Shown here: positions 1-8,851 of the stretch, one piece after another | Layout of the letters: each line of letters starts with the position of its first letter | Position numbering within the stretch: position 1 is the stretch's first letter | Origin: Alloalcanivorax sp036276955 | Lineage (GTDB): Bacteria > Pseudomonadota > Gammaproteobacteria > Pseudomonadales > Alcanivoracaceae | Length of the DNA stretch: 64,000 nucleotides | NCBI GenBank assembly: GCA_036276955.1 | Contig: DASUNW010000033.1 | Coordinates: forward strand, 16,275 to 80,274 | Direction: 5' to 3' | The notes under the pieces: generated by a model | The model's input: only the letters and a program-made list of their open reading frames with translations | Told to the model about the DNA's origin: nothing | Database searches by the model: none | Made by a program: the position numbers and the translations under genes

Positions 1-637
1 GGTTCCACACCGCCACCTGGCAGCCGTCGTAGATGCGTTGTTTGGCGGCCAGGTAGTCGCTGAATTTGCCGTAGCGGTCCAGATGGTCCTGGGACAGATT
101 GAGAATCGAGGCGACCTGGGCGTTCAGGCTGTAGGTGGTTTCCAACTGGAAGCTGGACAGCTCCAGCACATACAGTTCCGCTTCCTCGCGCAGCAAATCC
201 AGCGCCGGCACACCCAGGTTGCCGCCCACGCCCGGCTTGGCGTCACAGGCGCGCGCCACTTCGCCGAGCAGCGTGACCACGGTGCTCTTGGCGTTGGAGC
301 CGGTGATGCCCACCAGCGGGCGGCTGGCGGCCCGGGCGAACAGCTCGATGTCGCCGATCACTTCTTTACCGGCGGCGATTTGCTCGGCGATCGCCGGGGT
401 CGACACGGCTACGCCGGGGCTGACGATAAGGCGCTGGGCGCGCTGCATCCAGGAGGCTTTGAAGCCGCCGGTGTGAATCTTGAGTTTGCGGTGCTGCTGA
501 CGCAGTTCGTCCAGTCCCGCCGGCGCATCGCGGGTATCCAGGGCGCGCACGGCCATGCCCTGATCCGCCAGGTAGCGGATCACGGAGCGGCCGGAGACTC
601 CCAGACCAATGACCAGATCGAACGCGTCTTTCGCCAT
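1..637 (-). CDS. murD: UDP-N-acetylmuramoylalanine--D-glutamate ligase MurD (3' end cut by window edge)
   Basis: Cytoplasmic Mur ligase that adds D-glutamate to UDP-MurNAc-L-Ala. Only the first 212 residues are inside the window; the reading frame stays open to base 1. A Rossmann-like start with GLGVSGRS (about residues 11-18) and the Mur ligase ATP loop TGSNAKST (about 112-119) are visible. The start is the ATG at 637, giving MAKDAFDLVIGLG, 17 bases after the mraY stop. It is the last visible gene of the division and cell wall cluster. Strong family match; only the C-terminal domain is unseen. Confidence 0.95.
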   Translation of the reverse strand, partial: MAKDAFDLVIGLGVSGRSVIRYLADQGMAVRALDTRDAPAGLDELRQQHRKLKIHTGGFKASWMQRAQRLIVSPGVAVSTPAIAEQIAAGKEVIGDIELFARAASRPLVGITGSNAKSTVVTLLGEVARACDAKPGVGGNLGVPALDLLREEAELYVLELSSFQLETTYSLNAQVASILNLSQDHLDRYGKFSDYLAAKQRIYDGCQVAVWN

Positions 638-654
638 ACGTTTGTTATCGTCCT

Positions 655-1737
655 TTAGCGAATTTTCAGGGTCGCGAGACCCACCAGTACGAGAATTACG
701 GTGATGATCCAGAACCGCACGATGATCTTCGGCTCCGGCCACCCCTTGAGTTCAAAATGGTGATGAATCGGCGCCATGCGGAAAATGCGCCGGCCGGTGA
801 GCTTGAACGAGGCCACCTGCAGCATCACCGACACCGTCTCCATGACGAACACGCCGCCCATGATGAACAGCACGATTTCCTGGCGGACGATCACCGCCAT
901 CACGCCGAGCACCGCGCCCAGCGCCAAGGCGCCCACGTCGCCCATGAACACCTGGGCCGGGTAGGCGTTGAACCACAAAAAGCCGAGCCCGGCGCCGCAC
1001 AGACCGGCGACGATCACCACCAGTTCCCCGGCGCCGGCGATATAGGGGATTTGCAGGTAGGTGGCGAATTCCGCGTGGCCACTGGCGTAGGCGAAAATGC
1101 CCAACGCCGCCGCCACCAGCACGGTGGGCATGATCGCCAGACCGTCCAGACCGTCGGTAAGGTTGACCGCGTTGGAGGTGCCGTTGATCACGAAATAAGT
1201 GAGCACCACGTAGAACCAGCCCATGTTGATCGCCACGGTCTTGAAGAACGGCACGATCAGTTGCGTTTCCTGCGGGCTCTGCGCGGTCCAGAACAGTGCC
1301 AGACCGGCGCCGAGCGCGCCCACCGACTGCCAGAAATACTTCCAACGGGCCGGCAGGCCGCGCGGGTTCTTTTCGATCACCTTGCGCCAGTCGTCGACCC
1401 AGCCCACCGCGCCGAACACCACCAGCACGCCCAGGGTGATCCACACGAAACGGTTGCTCAGATCCGCCCACAGCAGGGTGGAAATAACGATCGAGATCAA
1501 AATCAGGCCGCCACCCATGGTCGGGGTGCCGGCCTTGCTGAGGTGACTCTTGGGGCCGTCGTCGCGGATCGCCTGACCGACCTGTTTTTCCTGCAATTTG
1601 CGGATCATGATCGGGCCGATCCAGAACGCCAGGAACAGCGCCGTCAGCACCGCCAGAATGGCGCGCAACGTAATGTACTGGAACACCAGGAAACCGGTGT
1701 AGAACTCGCCCAGTTGTTCCGCCAGCCAAAGCAACAT
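655..1737 (-). CDS. mraY: Phospho-N-acetylmuramoyl-pentapeptide transferase MraY
   Basis: Integral membrane enzyme that transfers phospho-MurNAc-pentapeptide to undecaprenyl phosphate, making lipid I. The protein is 360 residues, the usual length, with about ten hydrophobic segments. The family motifs are present: the cytoplasmic loop with DDGPKSH and GTPTMGG near residue 70, VDDW, NLTDGLDGLA, and the His-rich APIHHHFE near the C-terminus. The start ATG shares one base with the murF stop, so translation is probably coupled. Identification is secure. Confidence 0.97.
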   Translation of the reverse strand: MLLWLAEQLGEFYTGFLVFQYITLRAILAVLTALFLAFWIGPIMIRKLQEKQVGQAIRDDGPKSHLSKAGTPTMGGGLILISIVISTLLWADLSNRFVWITLGVLVVFGAVGWVDDWRKVIEKNPRGLPARWKYFWQSVGALGAGLALFWTAQSPQETQLIVPFFKTVAINMGWFYVVLTYFVINGTSNAVNLTDGLDGLAIMPTVLVAAALGIFAYASGHAEFATYLQIPYIAGAGELVVIVAGLCGAGLGFLWFNAYPAQVFMGDVGALALGAVLGVMAVIVRQEIVLFIMGGVFVMETVSVMLQVASFKLTGRRIFRMAPIHHHFELKGWPEPKIIVRFWIITVILVLVGLATLKIR

Positions 1738-3077
1738 CAGTGCCCCCTCCCCGTATCGGTAAGCCGTTGCACCACTTGCTCCATGCGGGCACTGCGCGAC
1801 CCCTTGACCAATACCGTGCCGCCCCGGGCCAGCGTTCCCGCTGCCCGCTCGGCGGCCTGGTCGACATTTTCCACCGGCTCGGCGCCGTCCCCGAAACCAC
1901 GGGCGGCCGCTTCGGCACCGGGCAAGGTGATCAGCGTGTCGATGCCGGCGGCGCGGGCATCCGCGCCCAGTTCAGTCACCAGCGTCTCGGCGCTGGGGCC
2001 CAATTCCCCCATGGCGCCCAGCACCAGAGTGCGCGGTGACGGCCGCCCGGCCAGCCAGGCGATGGCCGCCCGCACCGAGCCGGGGTTGGCGTTATAGGTG
2101 TCGTCCACCAGGGTGCCGCCCTGGCAGTCGGTGGGATTCATGCGTCCCGGAACCGGCCGCAGCTGCGCCAGGCGCGGGGCCACGTCGGCCAGGTCGGCGC
2201 CGAGCGCCCGCACCGCCGCCAGCGCCATCAGCGCGTTGCTGATCTGGTGGGCACCCACCAGCGGCAGGCGCAGGGTCAGGCCCAGCGGGCGCAGCACGAA
2301 ATCGCAACCGTGGTCGTCCAGGCGCACCGCGTCGGCGGACAGATCGCCCTGCTCGCGGCCCACGGTGACGATATTCAGGCCGGCGGCGCGGGCCTGCTCG
2401 GTGAAGAACGCGGCGTAGCGGTCGTCACCGTTGATCACCGCGGTGGCGCCGGCGGCGCAGCCCTGGAAGATCTCCGCTTTGGCGCGGGCGATGCCGTCCA
2501 TGGAGCCGAAGCCTTCCAGGTGGGCGCCGGTGACGTTGGTGATCAGCGCCACCCGGGGCCTCACCAGGCCGCTGGTCCAGGCGATTTCGCCGGGGGCGTT
2601 GGCGCCCAGCTCGATCACCGCCTGGCGGTGTTCGGCGTTGAGGCGCAGCAGGGTGAGCGGCACGCCGATGTCGTTATTGAGGTTGCCGTGGGTGGCGAGG
2701 GTGCCCTCGCCCAGCAGGGTGGCGATCATTTCCTTGACGGTGGTTTTACCGGCGTTGCCGGTGACCGCCACGCGCGGCACCGGAAACTGGGCGGCGTAAC
2801 CGGCGGCCAGACGCCCGAGACCCTGGCGGGTATCGGCAACGCGCACGTCCGCGTCGAACACGCTGGTGTCACTGCCCTCTTCCACCAGCGCGGCCACCGC
2901 GCCAGCGTCCCGGGCCTGGGCCAGGAAGGCGTGGCCGTCGAAACGCTCGCCGCGCAGCGCCACGAACAGGCTGTCCGGGCCCAGCTTGCGGGTGTCGGTA
3001 CTGACCGCGCTCAGGGTGCGGTCACTGCCGCGCAGCTCGCCGGCGGTCCAGTCGCGGATCTGGGAGAGACGCATCAT
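1737..3077 (-). CDS. murF: UDP-MurNAc-tripeptide--D-alanyl-D-alanine ligase MurF
   Basis: Cytoplasmic ligase that completes the UDP-MurNAc pentapeptide by adding D-Ala-D-Ala. It has 446 residues, normal for MurF. The ATP-binding loop reads TGNAGKTT (about residues 105-112), and the Mur ligase C-terminal part contains DDTYNANP, typical of MurF. It overlaps the murE stop by four bases upstream and the mraY start by one base downstream, as in other mra/dcw clusters. No anomalies seen. Confidence 0.96.
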   Translation of the reverse strand: MMRLSQIRDWTAGELRGSDRTLSAVSTDTRKLGPDSLFVALRGERFDGHAFLAQARDAGAVAALVEEGSDTSVFDADVRVADTRQGLGRLAAGYAAQFPVPRVAVTGNAGKTTVKEMIATLLGEGTLATHGNLNNDIGVPLTLLRLNAEHRQAVIELGANAPGEIAWTSGLVRPRVALITNVTGAHLEGFGSMDGIARAKAEIFQGCAAGATAVINGDDRYAAFFTEQARAAGLNIVTVGREQGDLSADAVRLDDHGCDFVLRPLGLTLRLPLVGAHQISNALMALAAVRALGADLADVAPRLAQLRPVPGRMNPTDCQGGTLVDDTYNANPGSVRAAIAWLAGRPSPRTLVLGAMGELGPSAETLVTELGADARAAGIDTLITLPGAEAAARGFGDGAEPVENVDQAAERAAGTLARGGTVLVKGSRSARMEQVVQRLTDTGRGH

Positions 3078-4567
3078 GCCGTACCCCCTACCGGTCCCGC
3101 CGGGGTGGGCCAGGCGGCCAGGGCCTGACGGGCCAGGTCGCGGTCGTCCATGGGGTGGCGCTGACCGGCCACCTCCTGATAGTTCTCGTGGCCTTTGCCG
3201 GCCACCAGCACCACGTCGTCGGCGCCGGCTTCGGAGACGGCCAGGGTCACCGCGTGGCGGCGGTCGATTTCCACGTGCGCGGCCCGCGGGTCGGAAAGAC
3301 CGGCGCGCATCTGGTCGATGATCGCTTCCGGGCGTTCACCGCGCGGGTTGTCGCTGGTGAACAGCACCCGGTCGGCGCCGCGCTCGGCGGTGGCGGCCAT
3401 CAGCGGGCGCTTGCCGGTGTCACGGTCGCCCCCGCAGCCCACCACGCAGTGCAGGCGGCCGGGGAAATGCTCGCGGGCCGCCGCCAGGGCTTTTTCCAAA
3501 CCGTCCGGGGTGTGCGCGTAATCGACGATCACGGTGGGCTTGCCGGCTTCGCGGACCGGCTCCATGCGCCCGGGCACCGGGGTGATGGCGGCCAGGGCGC
3601 GGGCCAGCGCCCGCGGCTCGACGCCGCTGCCGTGCAGCACCCCGGCCACCGCCATCACGTTGCTGAGGTTGAAGGCGCCGAACAGCGGCAAGCTGACATT
3701 GAGGGCTTCGCCGCCCACGGTGAGCCGCAGGTCCATGCCGTCCCGGTGTGGCTGCCAGGCCACGCAGCGCACGGTAGCGCCGGCCTGGGCGCCGAAGGTG
3801 ATGCAGCGCACACCGTCGTTCAGCCGGCCAAGCAGCACCGGGGCCGCGGCGTCGTCGCTATTGATGACCGCTTCCTGGAGGTGCGGGCGAGTAAACAGCG
3901 CCACCTTGGCCAGCAGGTAGGCGTCCATGTCGCCGTGGTAGTCGAGGTGGTCGCGGCTCAGGTTGCTGAACACCGCGATGCGCACTGGCGTGTTGCCGAG
4001 GCGGTGCTGGTCGAGCGCATGGGACGACACTTCCATGGCGACGCTGTCGGCGCCGGCCTCGCACAGGGCGAGCAGCGCTTTCTGCAAGATGATCGGGTCC
4101 GGCGTGGTGTGCCCGGTGCTGTCCTCGTGGCCTTTGAGCCCCACGCCCAGGGTGCCGATCAGGCCGCAGGCGTGGCCCAGGGCGTTGAGCGCGTCGCGCA
4201 GGAACCAGGTGATGCTGGTCTTGCCATTGGTGCCGGTGACGCCGATTACGTTCAAGCGCCGCCCCGGCTCACCGAAGTAGCGGGCCGCCAGCGTGCCCAC
4301 CTGGCGGCGCAGCTCGGGCACGGTGATGCGCTCGGCGGCGCCGTGCTGGTGGACGGCGAAGGTGTCGCCCTCTTCCACCACCACGGTGGCGCCGGCGCGG
4401 ACCGCCGCGTCGATGAACCGGCGGCCGTCCACGTTGTGGCCGGGCACCGCCAGGAACAGGTCGCCGGGCGTCACCGCGCGGCTGTCCAGGCGCAGTTGGT
4501 TCACGGCCAGGTCGAGCAGCCGTTCCGGCAGCGGATGATCGGGGAGCAGGTGCCGCAGCGCGATCAC
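3074..4567 (-). CDS. murE: UDP-MurNAc-L-Ala-D-Glu--meso-diaminopimelate ligase MurE
   Basis: Adds the third stem-peptide residue. The ATP loop TGTNGKTS lies near residue 115, and the specificity motif DNPR (in TSDNPRGE, near residue 415) is the signature of meso-diaminopimelate rather than lysine ligases. This supports a Gram-negative murein type. Length is 497 residues, as expected. The start overlaps the ftsI stop by four bases (ATGA type), so this is one tightly packed transcription unit with ftsI and murF. Confidence 0.97.
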   Translation of the reverse strand: MIALRHLLPDHPLPERLLDLAVNQLRLDSRAVTPGDLFLAVPGHNVDGRRFIDAAVRAGATVVVEEGDTFAVHQHGAAERITVPELRRQVGTLAARYFGEPGRRLNVIGVTGTNGKTSITWFLRDALNALGHACGLIGTLGVGLKGHEDSTGHTTPDPIILQKALLALCEAGADSVAMEVSSHALDQHRLGNTPVRIAVFSNLSRDHLDYHGDMDAYLLAKVALFTRPHLQEAVINSDDAAAPVLLGRLNDGVRCITFGAQAGATVRCVAWQPHRDGMDLRLTVGGEALNVSLPLFGAFNLSNVMAVAGVLHGSGVEPRALARALAAITPVPGRMEPVREAGKPTVIVDYAHTPDGLEKALAAAREHFPGRLHCVVGCGGDRDTGKRPLMAATAERGADRVLFTSDNPRGERPEAIIDQMRAGLSDPRAAHVEIDRRHAVTLAVSEAGADDVVLVAGKGHENYQEVAGQRHPMDDRDLARQALAAWPTPAGPVGGTA

Positions 4568-6321
4568 GTGGCGTCCTCCCCGTCCAGGTTGCCGGCGATC
4601 AGACCGTCGGTCTTGTCCGGCGGCACGTGCAGGGTGCGCAGTACGCCGCCGACGATGGCGGAGAACACCGGCGCGGCCACCAGGCCACCGTAATAGGATT
4701 CGCCGCGCGGGTCGTCGATTACCACCACGGCGGCGATGCGAGGGTTGGACGCCGGGGCGATGCCGGCGAACAAACCGATGTAGCGGTCGTCGGCGTAGCC
4801 ATGCGGCGTCATTTTGTGCACGGTGCCGGTTTTACCGGCCACCTGATAACCGGGAATCTTGGCGCGGCTGGCGGTCCCCTCGACACTGACCACGGTTTCG
4901 AGCATGCGCACGATGGAGCGGGCGGTGGACGGCGAGATCACCTGCTCGCCCTCGGGCGGCTGATCCACCTTGAGCAGCGACAGCGGTACCCGGCGACCGT
5001 CGTTGGCGAGGATCGCGTAGGCCTGGGCCAGTTGCAGCGCGGTGGTGCTGATGCCGTAGCCGTAGGAGAGCGCGGCACGTTCCACGTCGCGCCAGCGTGC
5101 CCGGAACGGCAACACCCCGTCGCTTTCCCCCGGGAACTTGATGTCAGTGGCCTGGCCGAAGCCGAAGCGTTCCAGATAGTGCGGCAGCACCGTGGCATCC
5201 ATCGACAGCGCCAGCTTGCTGACGCCCACGTTGGAGCTTTTGGTGAGCACCGTGGTGACGTCGATGACACCGTAATCACGGTGATCACGGATCGTTTTAC
5301 TGCCCACCCGCAGGTAGCCCGGGTGGGTGTTGATCACCGTGGTGGGCGTGACCAGGCCCTGCTCCATGGCGGCGGCGACGGTGAACGGCTTGATCGTGGA
5401 GCCGGGCTCGAACACATCGGTGACCGCCCGGTTGCGCAGGCTGCCGGTGTCCAGGTTGCCCCGGTTGTTGGGGTTGTAGGCGGGCTGGTTGACCATCGCC
5501 AGGATTTCCCCGGTTTTGATGTCCAGCACCACGGCGGAGCCACCGGTGGCCTTGAAGCGGCGGGTGGCGGCCAGCAGTTCTTTGTACGCCAGGTACTGCA
5601 GACGCAGATCCAAGCTCAGGGTAATATCCTGGCCCGGCGCGGCCGGCTCAAGCACTTCGATATCCTGGATCACCCGGCCGAGCAGGTCGCGCACCACTTT
5701 TTTGCGGCCCGGCTCACCGGACAACCGCTCTTCGAACGCCAGCTCCACGCCTTCCTGTCCACGCTCGTCGATATTGGTGAAGCCGACCACATGGCTGGCC
5801 ACTTCGCCAGCCGGATAGTAACGGCGGTATTCGGTAAGCGGATGAATGCCGGGGATTTGCTTGTCGAGCACGGTTTGCGCCTGCTCCGGGGCCAGGCCAC
5901 GGGCCAGGTAAATGAACTCTTTGTCTTTGTGACTGTTAACCCGACTGGCGAACGCCTCGCTGTCGATAATCGGGTTGTTGCCCAGGCGCGCCCACTGCGC
6001 CTGGTGTTCCAGTGCTTCACCGGGGTTCACCCACAGGGTGGTAACCGGCGTACTCACCGCCAGCGGTCGCCCGGCTCGATCCCTGATCACGCCGCGGTGA
6101 GCCGCCAAGGGCTCCACCCGCAGATTACGAATGTCGCCCTGGTGAGCCAGAAAGTCGTGCTGAACCACCTGCAGTTGCACCGCGCGCACCACCAGGACAC
6201 AGGCGCAGCCGGCCCAGAACGTCAGCATGAATCGCCAGCGCAGGGAGCTGTTGGCCTGGCGCGCCGCCTTGCTGGCGGCTTTGCGCGTTGCCTTGGGTGT
6301 GGTTCTACGGGCGCCTTTCAT
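4564..6321 (-). CDS. ftsI: Septal peptidoglycan transpeptidase FtsI (PBP3)
   Basis: Division-specific class B penicillin-binding protein that crosslinks septal peptidoglycan. The sequence shows a basic cytoplasmic N-terminus, one membrane segment (about residues 30-48), a dimerisation region, and a transpeptidase domain. The active-site motifs are present: STIKP (nucleophile serine and lysine, near residue 307), SSN (near 359) and KTGT (near 495). It has 585 residues. It overlaps ftsL upstream and murE downstream by four bases each. Function is secure. Confidence 0.97.
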   Translation of the reverse strand: MKGARRTTPKATRKAASKAARQANSSLRWRFMLTFWAGCACVLVVRAVQLQVVQHDFLAHQGDIRNLRVEPLAAHRGVIRDRAGRPLAVSTPVTTLWVNPGEALEHQAQWARLGNNPIIDSEAFASRVNSHKDKEFIYLARGLAPEQAQTVLDKQIPGIHPLTEYRRYYPAGEVASHVVGFTNIDERGQEGVELAFEERLSGEPGRKKVVRDLLGRVIQDIEVLEPAAPGQDITLSLDLRLQYLAYKELLAATRRFKATGGSAVVLDIKTGEILAMVNQPAYNPNNRGNLDTGSLRNRAVTDVFEPGSTIKPFTVAAAMEQGLVTPTTVINTHPGYLRVGSKTIRDHRDYGVIDVTTVLTKSSNVGVSKLALSMDATVLPHYLERFGFGQATDIKFPGESDGVLPFRARWRDVERAALSYGYGISTTALQLAQAYAILANDGRRVPLSLLKVDQPPEGEQVISPSTARSIVRMLETVVSVEGTASRAKIPGYQVAGKTGTVHKMTPHGYADDRYIGLFAGIAPASNPRIAAVVVIDDPRGESYYGGLVAAPVFSAIVGGVLRTLHVPPDKTDGLIAGNLDGEDAT

Positions 6322-6620
6322 GGCCGTATCAACACTCGCTCATCGGTTTTCGGTAATTTCATGCCCAGCTCTTCGCGAGCCAGGCGCTCCACCCGGGCGT
6401 AACTGCCCCAGGTGCTGTGTTCCAGCAGCAGTTGGCCCCAACGGGTTTCCAACTGCGCCTGTTGCCGCTGCGCCTGCTGGGCGCGGTCGGTGAGGCGGCG
6501 TGATTCGTGCACGCTATAGGCCACAGCCACCGCCGACGCCACCACCAGAACCAACAACAGCGGCGGCAACCAGGCGGCGGCGAGAACGGAACCCGGTGCC
6601 GGAGTCCGGGCGGCGCTCAT
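6318..6620 (-). CDS. ftsL: Cell division protein FtsL
   Basis: Small bitopic division protein that joins FtsB and FtsQ in the divisome. It has 100 residues: a short cytoplasmic part, one strongly hydrophobic segment (about residues 13-34), then a periplasmic helical stretch with leucine and glutamine heptads, expected to form the coiled coil. FtsL sequences are poorly conserved, so the call rests on size, topology and position between rsmH and ftsI, with four-base overlaps on both sides. Confidence 0.9.
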   Translation of the reverse strand: MSAARTPAPGSVLAAAWLPPLLLVLVVASAVAVAYSVHESRRLTDRAQQAQRQQAQLETRWGQLLLEHSTWGSYARVERLAREELGMKLPKTDERVLIRP

Positions 6621-7558
6621 GCCACTTTCTCCGCCACCCGCAGCACCGCGCTGCGGCTGCGCACGTTGACGCGCAGTTCGTCCTTACCGGCGTGGCGGGC
6701 CTTGCCCAGCGGCTTCAACCGCTGCGGCGGCTCTTCCATCATCGGCAACCCGCCGCGCCCTTTGGGCGCCTGGCCGGAGTGGTCGCGGATAAAACGCTTT
6801 ACCACCCGGTCTTCCAGCGAGTGGAAGCTGATAACGACAAGACGCCCGCCGATGGCGAGCGTCTCCAGGGCCTGGTCCAGCGTGTTTCGCAACGCGTCCA
6901 GTTCCCCGTTTATATGTATGCGCAGGGCCTGGAAGCTGCGCGTCGCCGGGTGCTTGCCCGGCTCGCCCCGCCCCATCACCGATTGGATCAGGCTCGCCAA
7001 CTGCACGGTGGTGCGAATCGGCTGCTGCTCGCGGCGCTCGCAAATCGCCCGGGCGATGCGCCGGGATTTACGCTCGTCACCGAACTGGTAGAGCACATCG
7101 GCGATCTGCTTCTCGCCGGCCCGCGCCAGCCAGTCGGCGACGCTTTCGCCGCTGTCCGGATCCATGCGCATGTCCAGGGGGCCGTCGCGCAGAAAGCTGA
7201 AGCCGCGCTCGGCGTCGTCCAGTTGCGGCGAGGACACGCCCAGATCCAGCAGCAGGCCGTCGATCGCCCGGCCCTCTTCGGCCACCAGCTCGCCCAGGCA
7301 ATCAAAGCGGGCGCGGCGAATCCGGAAGCGGGCGTCTTCACCGGCCAGCTTCTCGCCTTCCCGCACCGCCTCGGGATCGCGGTCCACACCGACCAGACGG
7401 GCGCCGGCGTCCAGCCGCGCCAGCAGCGCGCGGCTGTGACCGCCGCGGCCAAAGGTGCCGTCCACGTACAAGCCGTCGGTTCGGGTGGGCCACATTTCCA
7501 GTACCTCCTCCAGCATTACCGGCTGGTGTTCGTACTGCTTGCTGTCGCTGTTCGCCAT
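6617..7558 (-). CDS. rsmH: 16S rRNA (cytosine(1402)-N(4))-methyltransferase RsmH
   Basis: S-adenosylmethionine-dependent methyltransferase acting on C1402 of 16S rRNA, formerly MraW. The protein starts MANSDSKQYEHQPVMLEEVL, with the SAM-binding VDGTFGRGGHS just after and the C-terminal HSLEDRVVKRF signature. The frame stays open upstream to 7879, but the ATG at 7558 gives the normal 313-residue length and a standard N-terminus, so the longer version is rejected. It lies 32 bases after mraZ and overlaps ftsL by four bases. Confidence 0.95.
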   Translation of the reverse strand: MANSDSKQYEHQPVMLEEVLEMWPTRTDGLYVDGTFGRGGHSRALLARLDAGARLVGVDRDPEAVREGEKLAGEDARFRIRRARFDCLGELVAEEGRAIDGLLLDLGVSSPQLDDAERGFSFLRDGPLDMRMDPDSGESVADWLARAGEKQIADVLYQFGDERKSRRIARAICERREQQPIRTTVQLASLIQSVMGRGEPGKHPATRSFQALRIHINGELDALRNTLDQALETLAIGGRLVVISFHSLEDRVVKRFIRDHSGQAPKGRGGLPMMEEPPQRLKPLGKARHAGKDELRVNVRSRSAVLRVAEKVA

Positions 7559-7590
7559 GGCCGGATGCCCTCTTTCCTTGACCGCTACAT

Positions 7591-8034
7591 TTAGAAGGAG
7601 AGGGACTGCACGCTCTCGGGCATGGCGTCCTGATCCAAATCCTGTTGTTCCAACTGGTTCCAGGTTTCCTCGGCCCAGATTTCGAACCGGTGCATCAAAC
7701 CCACCAACATGGTGTGTTTCTCCAGACCCACCACGGCGCGCAGCTCCGGCGGCACCAGCAGGCGGCCGTTGCCGTCCATGTCCATTTCCACGGCCTGCCC
7801 CAGGAAGCGGCGCTTGAGCGCGCGCACTTGGGTGTGGGCATCGCTTTGCGACGCCACCTGGCGGGCAATGTCGCGCCATTCGGGGAAGGGGTACATCACC
7901 AGGCAGGCGTCATAGGGGTGTTGCGTGAGCACAAGGCGGCCGCCGCAAGCGCTGTTCAGCGACTCGCGGTAGCGGGTCGGCACGGTAAGCCGACCCTTGG
8001 CATCTAGATTGAGCGCCGTACGCCCGTTGAACAC
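7591..8034 (-). CDS. mraZ: Transcriptional regulator MraZ
   Basis: DNA-binding regulator of the division and cell wall cluster with two AbrB-like SpoVT folds. Two family repeats are visible: NLDAKGRLTVPTRYR near the N-terminus and DMDGNGRLLVPPELR in the second half. I place the start at a GTG at 8034 (VFNGRTALN), which matches MraZ N-termini and has a GGGGAAGG ribosome site just upstream, giving 147 residues. An upstream ATG at 8136 would run through the operator region and is unlikely. Probable MraZ boxes lie at 8101-8125. Confidence 0.93.
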   Translation of the reverse strand: MFNGRTALNLDAKGRLTVPTRYRESLNSACGGRLVLTQHPYDACLVMYPFPEWRDIARQVASQSDAHTQVRALKRRFLGQAVEMDMDGNGRLLVPPELRAVVGLEKHTMLVGLMHRFEIWAEETWNQLEQQDLDQDAMPESVQSLSF

Positions 8035-8100
8035 TGGCCTTCCCCTTGCGATGGGATCCTTCCCACTTTGTGCGTTTCTGGCGGCGGGATGAAGAAATTT

Positions 8101-8125
8101 TCCCACTTCATCCCACTTTCCACCA
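8101..8125 (-). promoter_or_regulatory. MraZ box repeats (autoregulatory operator)
   Basis: Read on the minus strand, three five-base boxes occur at exact 10-base spacing: TGGTG (8121-8125), TGGGA (8111-8115) and TGGGA (8101-8105). Known MraZ sites are TGGG-type direct repeats with 5-base spacers, so period and sequence fit, with one mismatch in the first box. A further TGGGA lies exactly 30 bases on (8071-8075). The boxes begin a few bases after the predicted transcription start, which fits repression by MraZ. Confidence 0.8.
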
Positions 8126-8134
8126 CAATGCGAC

Positions 8135-8164
8135 ACTCTAGGTCCACGGGAATTCCCAAGTCAA
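8135..8164 (-). promoter_or_regulatory. Probable sigma-70 promoter of the mraZ/dcw cluster
   Basis: Minus strand: -35 TTGACT (8159-8164), an 18-base spacer and -10 TAGAGT (8135-8140). Predicted start is near 8128, about 95 bases before the mraZ GTG and directly ahead of the MraZ boxes. Assigned by eye from consensus similarity and position. Confidence 0.65.
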
Positions 8165-8421
8165 GCTCGACGGGATCGGCCAATGTAAAAGAAAGTCTTT
8201 GCAAATCAGTTTGTTAGCTGCGTCACAGTGGGGTCGGGACAGGTAGAGAGGGTGCGGGAGGGGGATAGTTGTCAACGTAATCAGGGCGCTGCGGGGTGCA
8301 GCTAAGGAATCACTTTAAGTGTTAGAATATTTTGGAATAAAAAAGACAGGAAATAAGAAAAAGAGCCCATGTTAAGGGTGAGTGCTGACTCTCGCCGCAG
8401 GCCGCTGATGGCGGCAAGGGG
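8165..8421. other. Gene-free upstream region of mraZ
   Basis: No convincing gene. The part at about 8310-8370 is markedly AT-rich compared with the rest of the window. A weaker TTGACA-like element occurs on the minus strand near 8270. I see nothing else that I can name. Confidence 0.5.
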
Positions 8422-8444
8422 GCTTCAAGCTGCAAGCTTGAAGC
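8422..8444. repeat. Minimal heptamer palindrome (outer layer only), 3' of rnpB
   Basis: Perfect 9-base inverted repeat GCTTCAAGC / GCTTGAAGC with a 5-base loop, lying immediately beyond the 3' end of rnpB. It has the same AAGCTNC-type sequence as the outermost layer of the larger nested palindromes at 28988, 32248, 50043 and 63557. It may serve as the rnpB terminator or processing hairpin; there is no strong T-run. Confidence 0.7.
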
Positions 8445-8452
8445 TTCGAATT

Positions 8453-8814
8453 AGGTGGATCGGTCGATAAGCCGGGTTCTGTCGTGGACAGCCATTCATC
8501 TGGGACCCGTGTCGCCACGGGCCTCAAGCGACCTACCCGGACCCGGCGCGGGCCACGCCCATGGGTCCCTATTTGGTCTTGCTCCGGGTGGGGTTTACCC
8601 TGCCACCGCTGTTGCCAGCGGCGCGGTGCGCTCTTACCGCACCTTTTCACCCTTACCCGGTGGCTCGAAAGCCGCCGGGCGGTACCTTTTCTGCGGCACT
8701 TTCCGTAACCGCGCCGTCACCAGCGCGGCCCCCAGGCGTTACCTGGCACCCTGCCCTATGGAGCCCGGACTTTCCTCCAGCGGCTTGCACCGCCAGCGGC
8801 TGCCTGACCGATCC
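8453..8814 (-). ncRNA. rnpB: RNase P RNA, bacterial type A
   Basis: Catalytic RNA of RNase P, which matures tRNA 5' ends. On the minus strand the ends pair as helix P1 (GATCGGTC near 8814 with GACCGATC near 8460). Conserved blocks are easily read: GGAAAGTCCGGGCTCC with CATAGGGCAGGGTGCCAGG close to the 5' end, AGATGAATGGCTGTCC, and ACAGAACCCGGCTTATCG near the 3' end, all nearly identical to the E. coli molecule. A TAGAAT -10 box lies at 8822-8827. Length is about 362 nt; both ends are estimates to within several bases. Open frames crossing it are spurious. Confidence 0.97.
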
Positions 8815-8851
8815 GGCGCGGATTCTAGCACGGCGCGCAGACGCAAGCACC

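Noticed and set aside
757..2097. Long plus-strand open frames opposite mraY and murF (up to 446 residues)
   Set aside because: They are antisense to confidently identified genes, are rich in His/Arg/Ala/Gly as expected from GC-rich complement reading, and show no family motifs.
4627..6402. 591-residue plus-strand open frame opposite ftsI
   Set aside because: Antisense shadow of ftsI; low-complexity composition and no recognisable domain.
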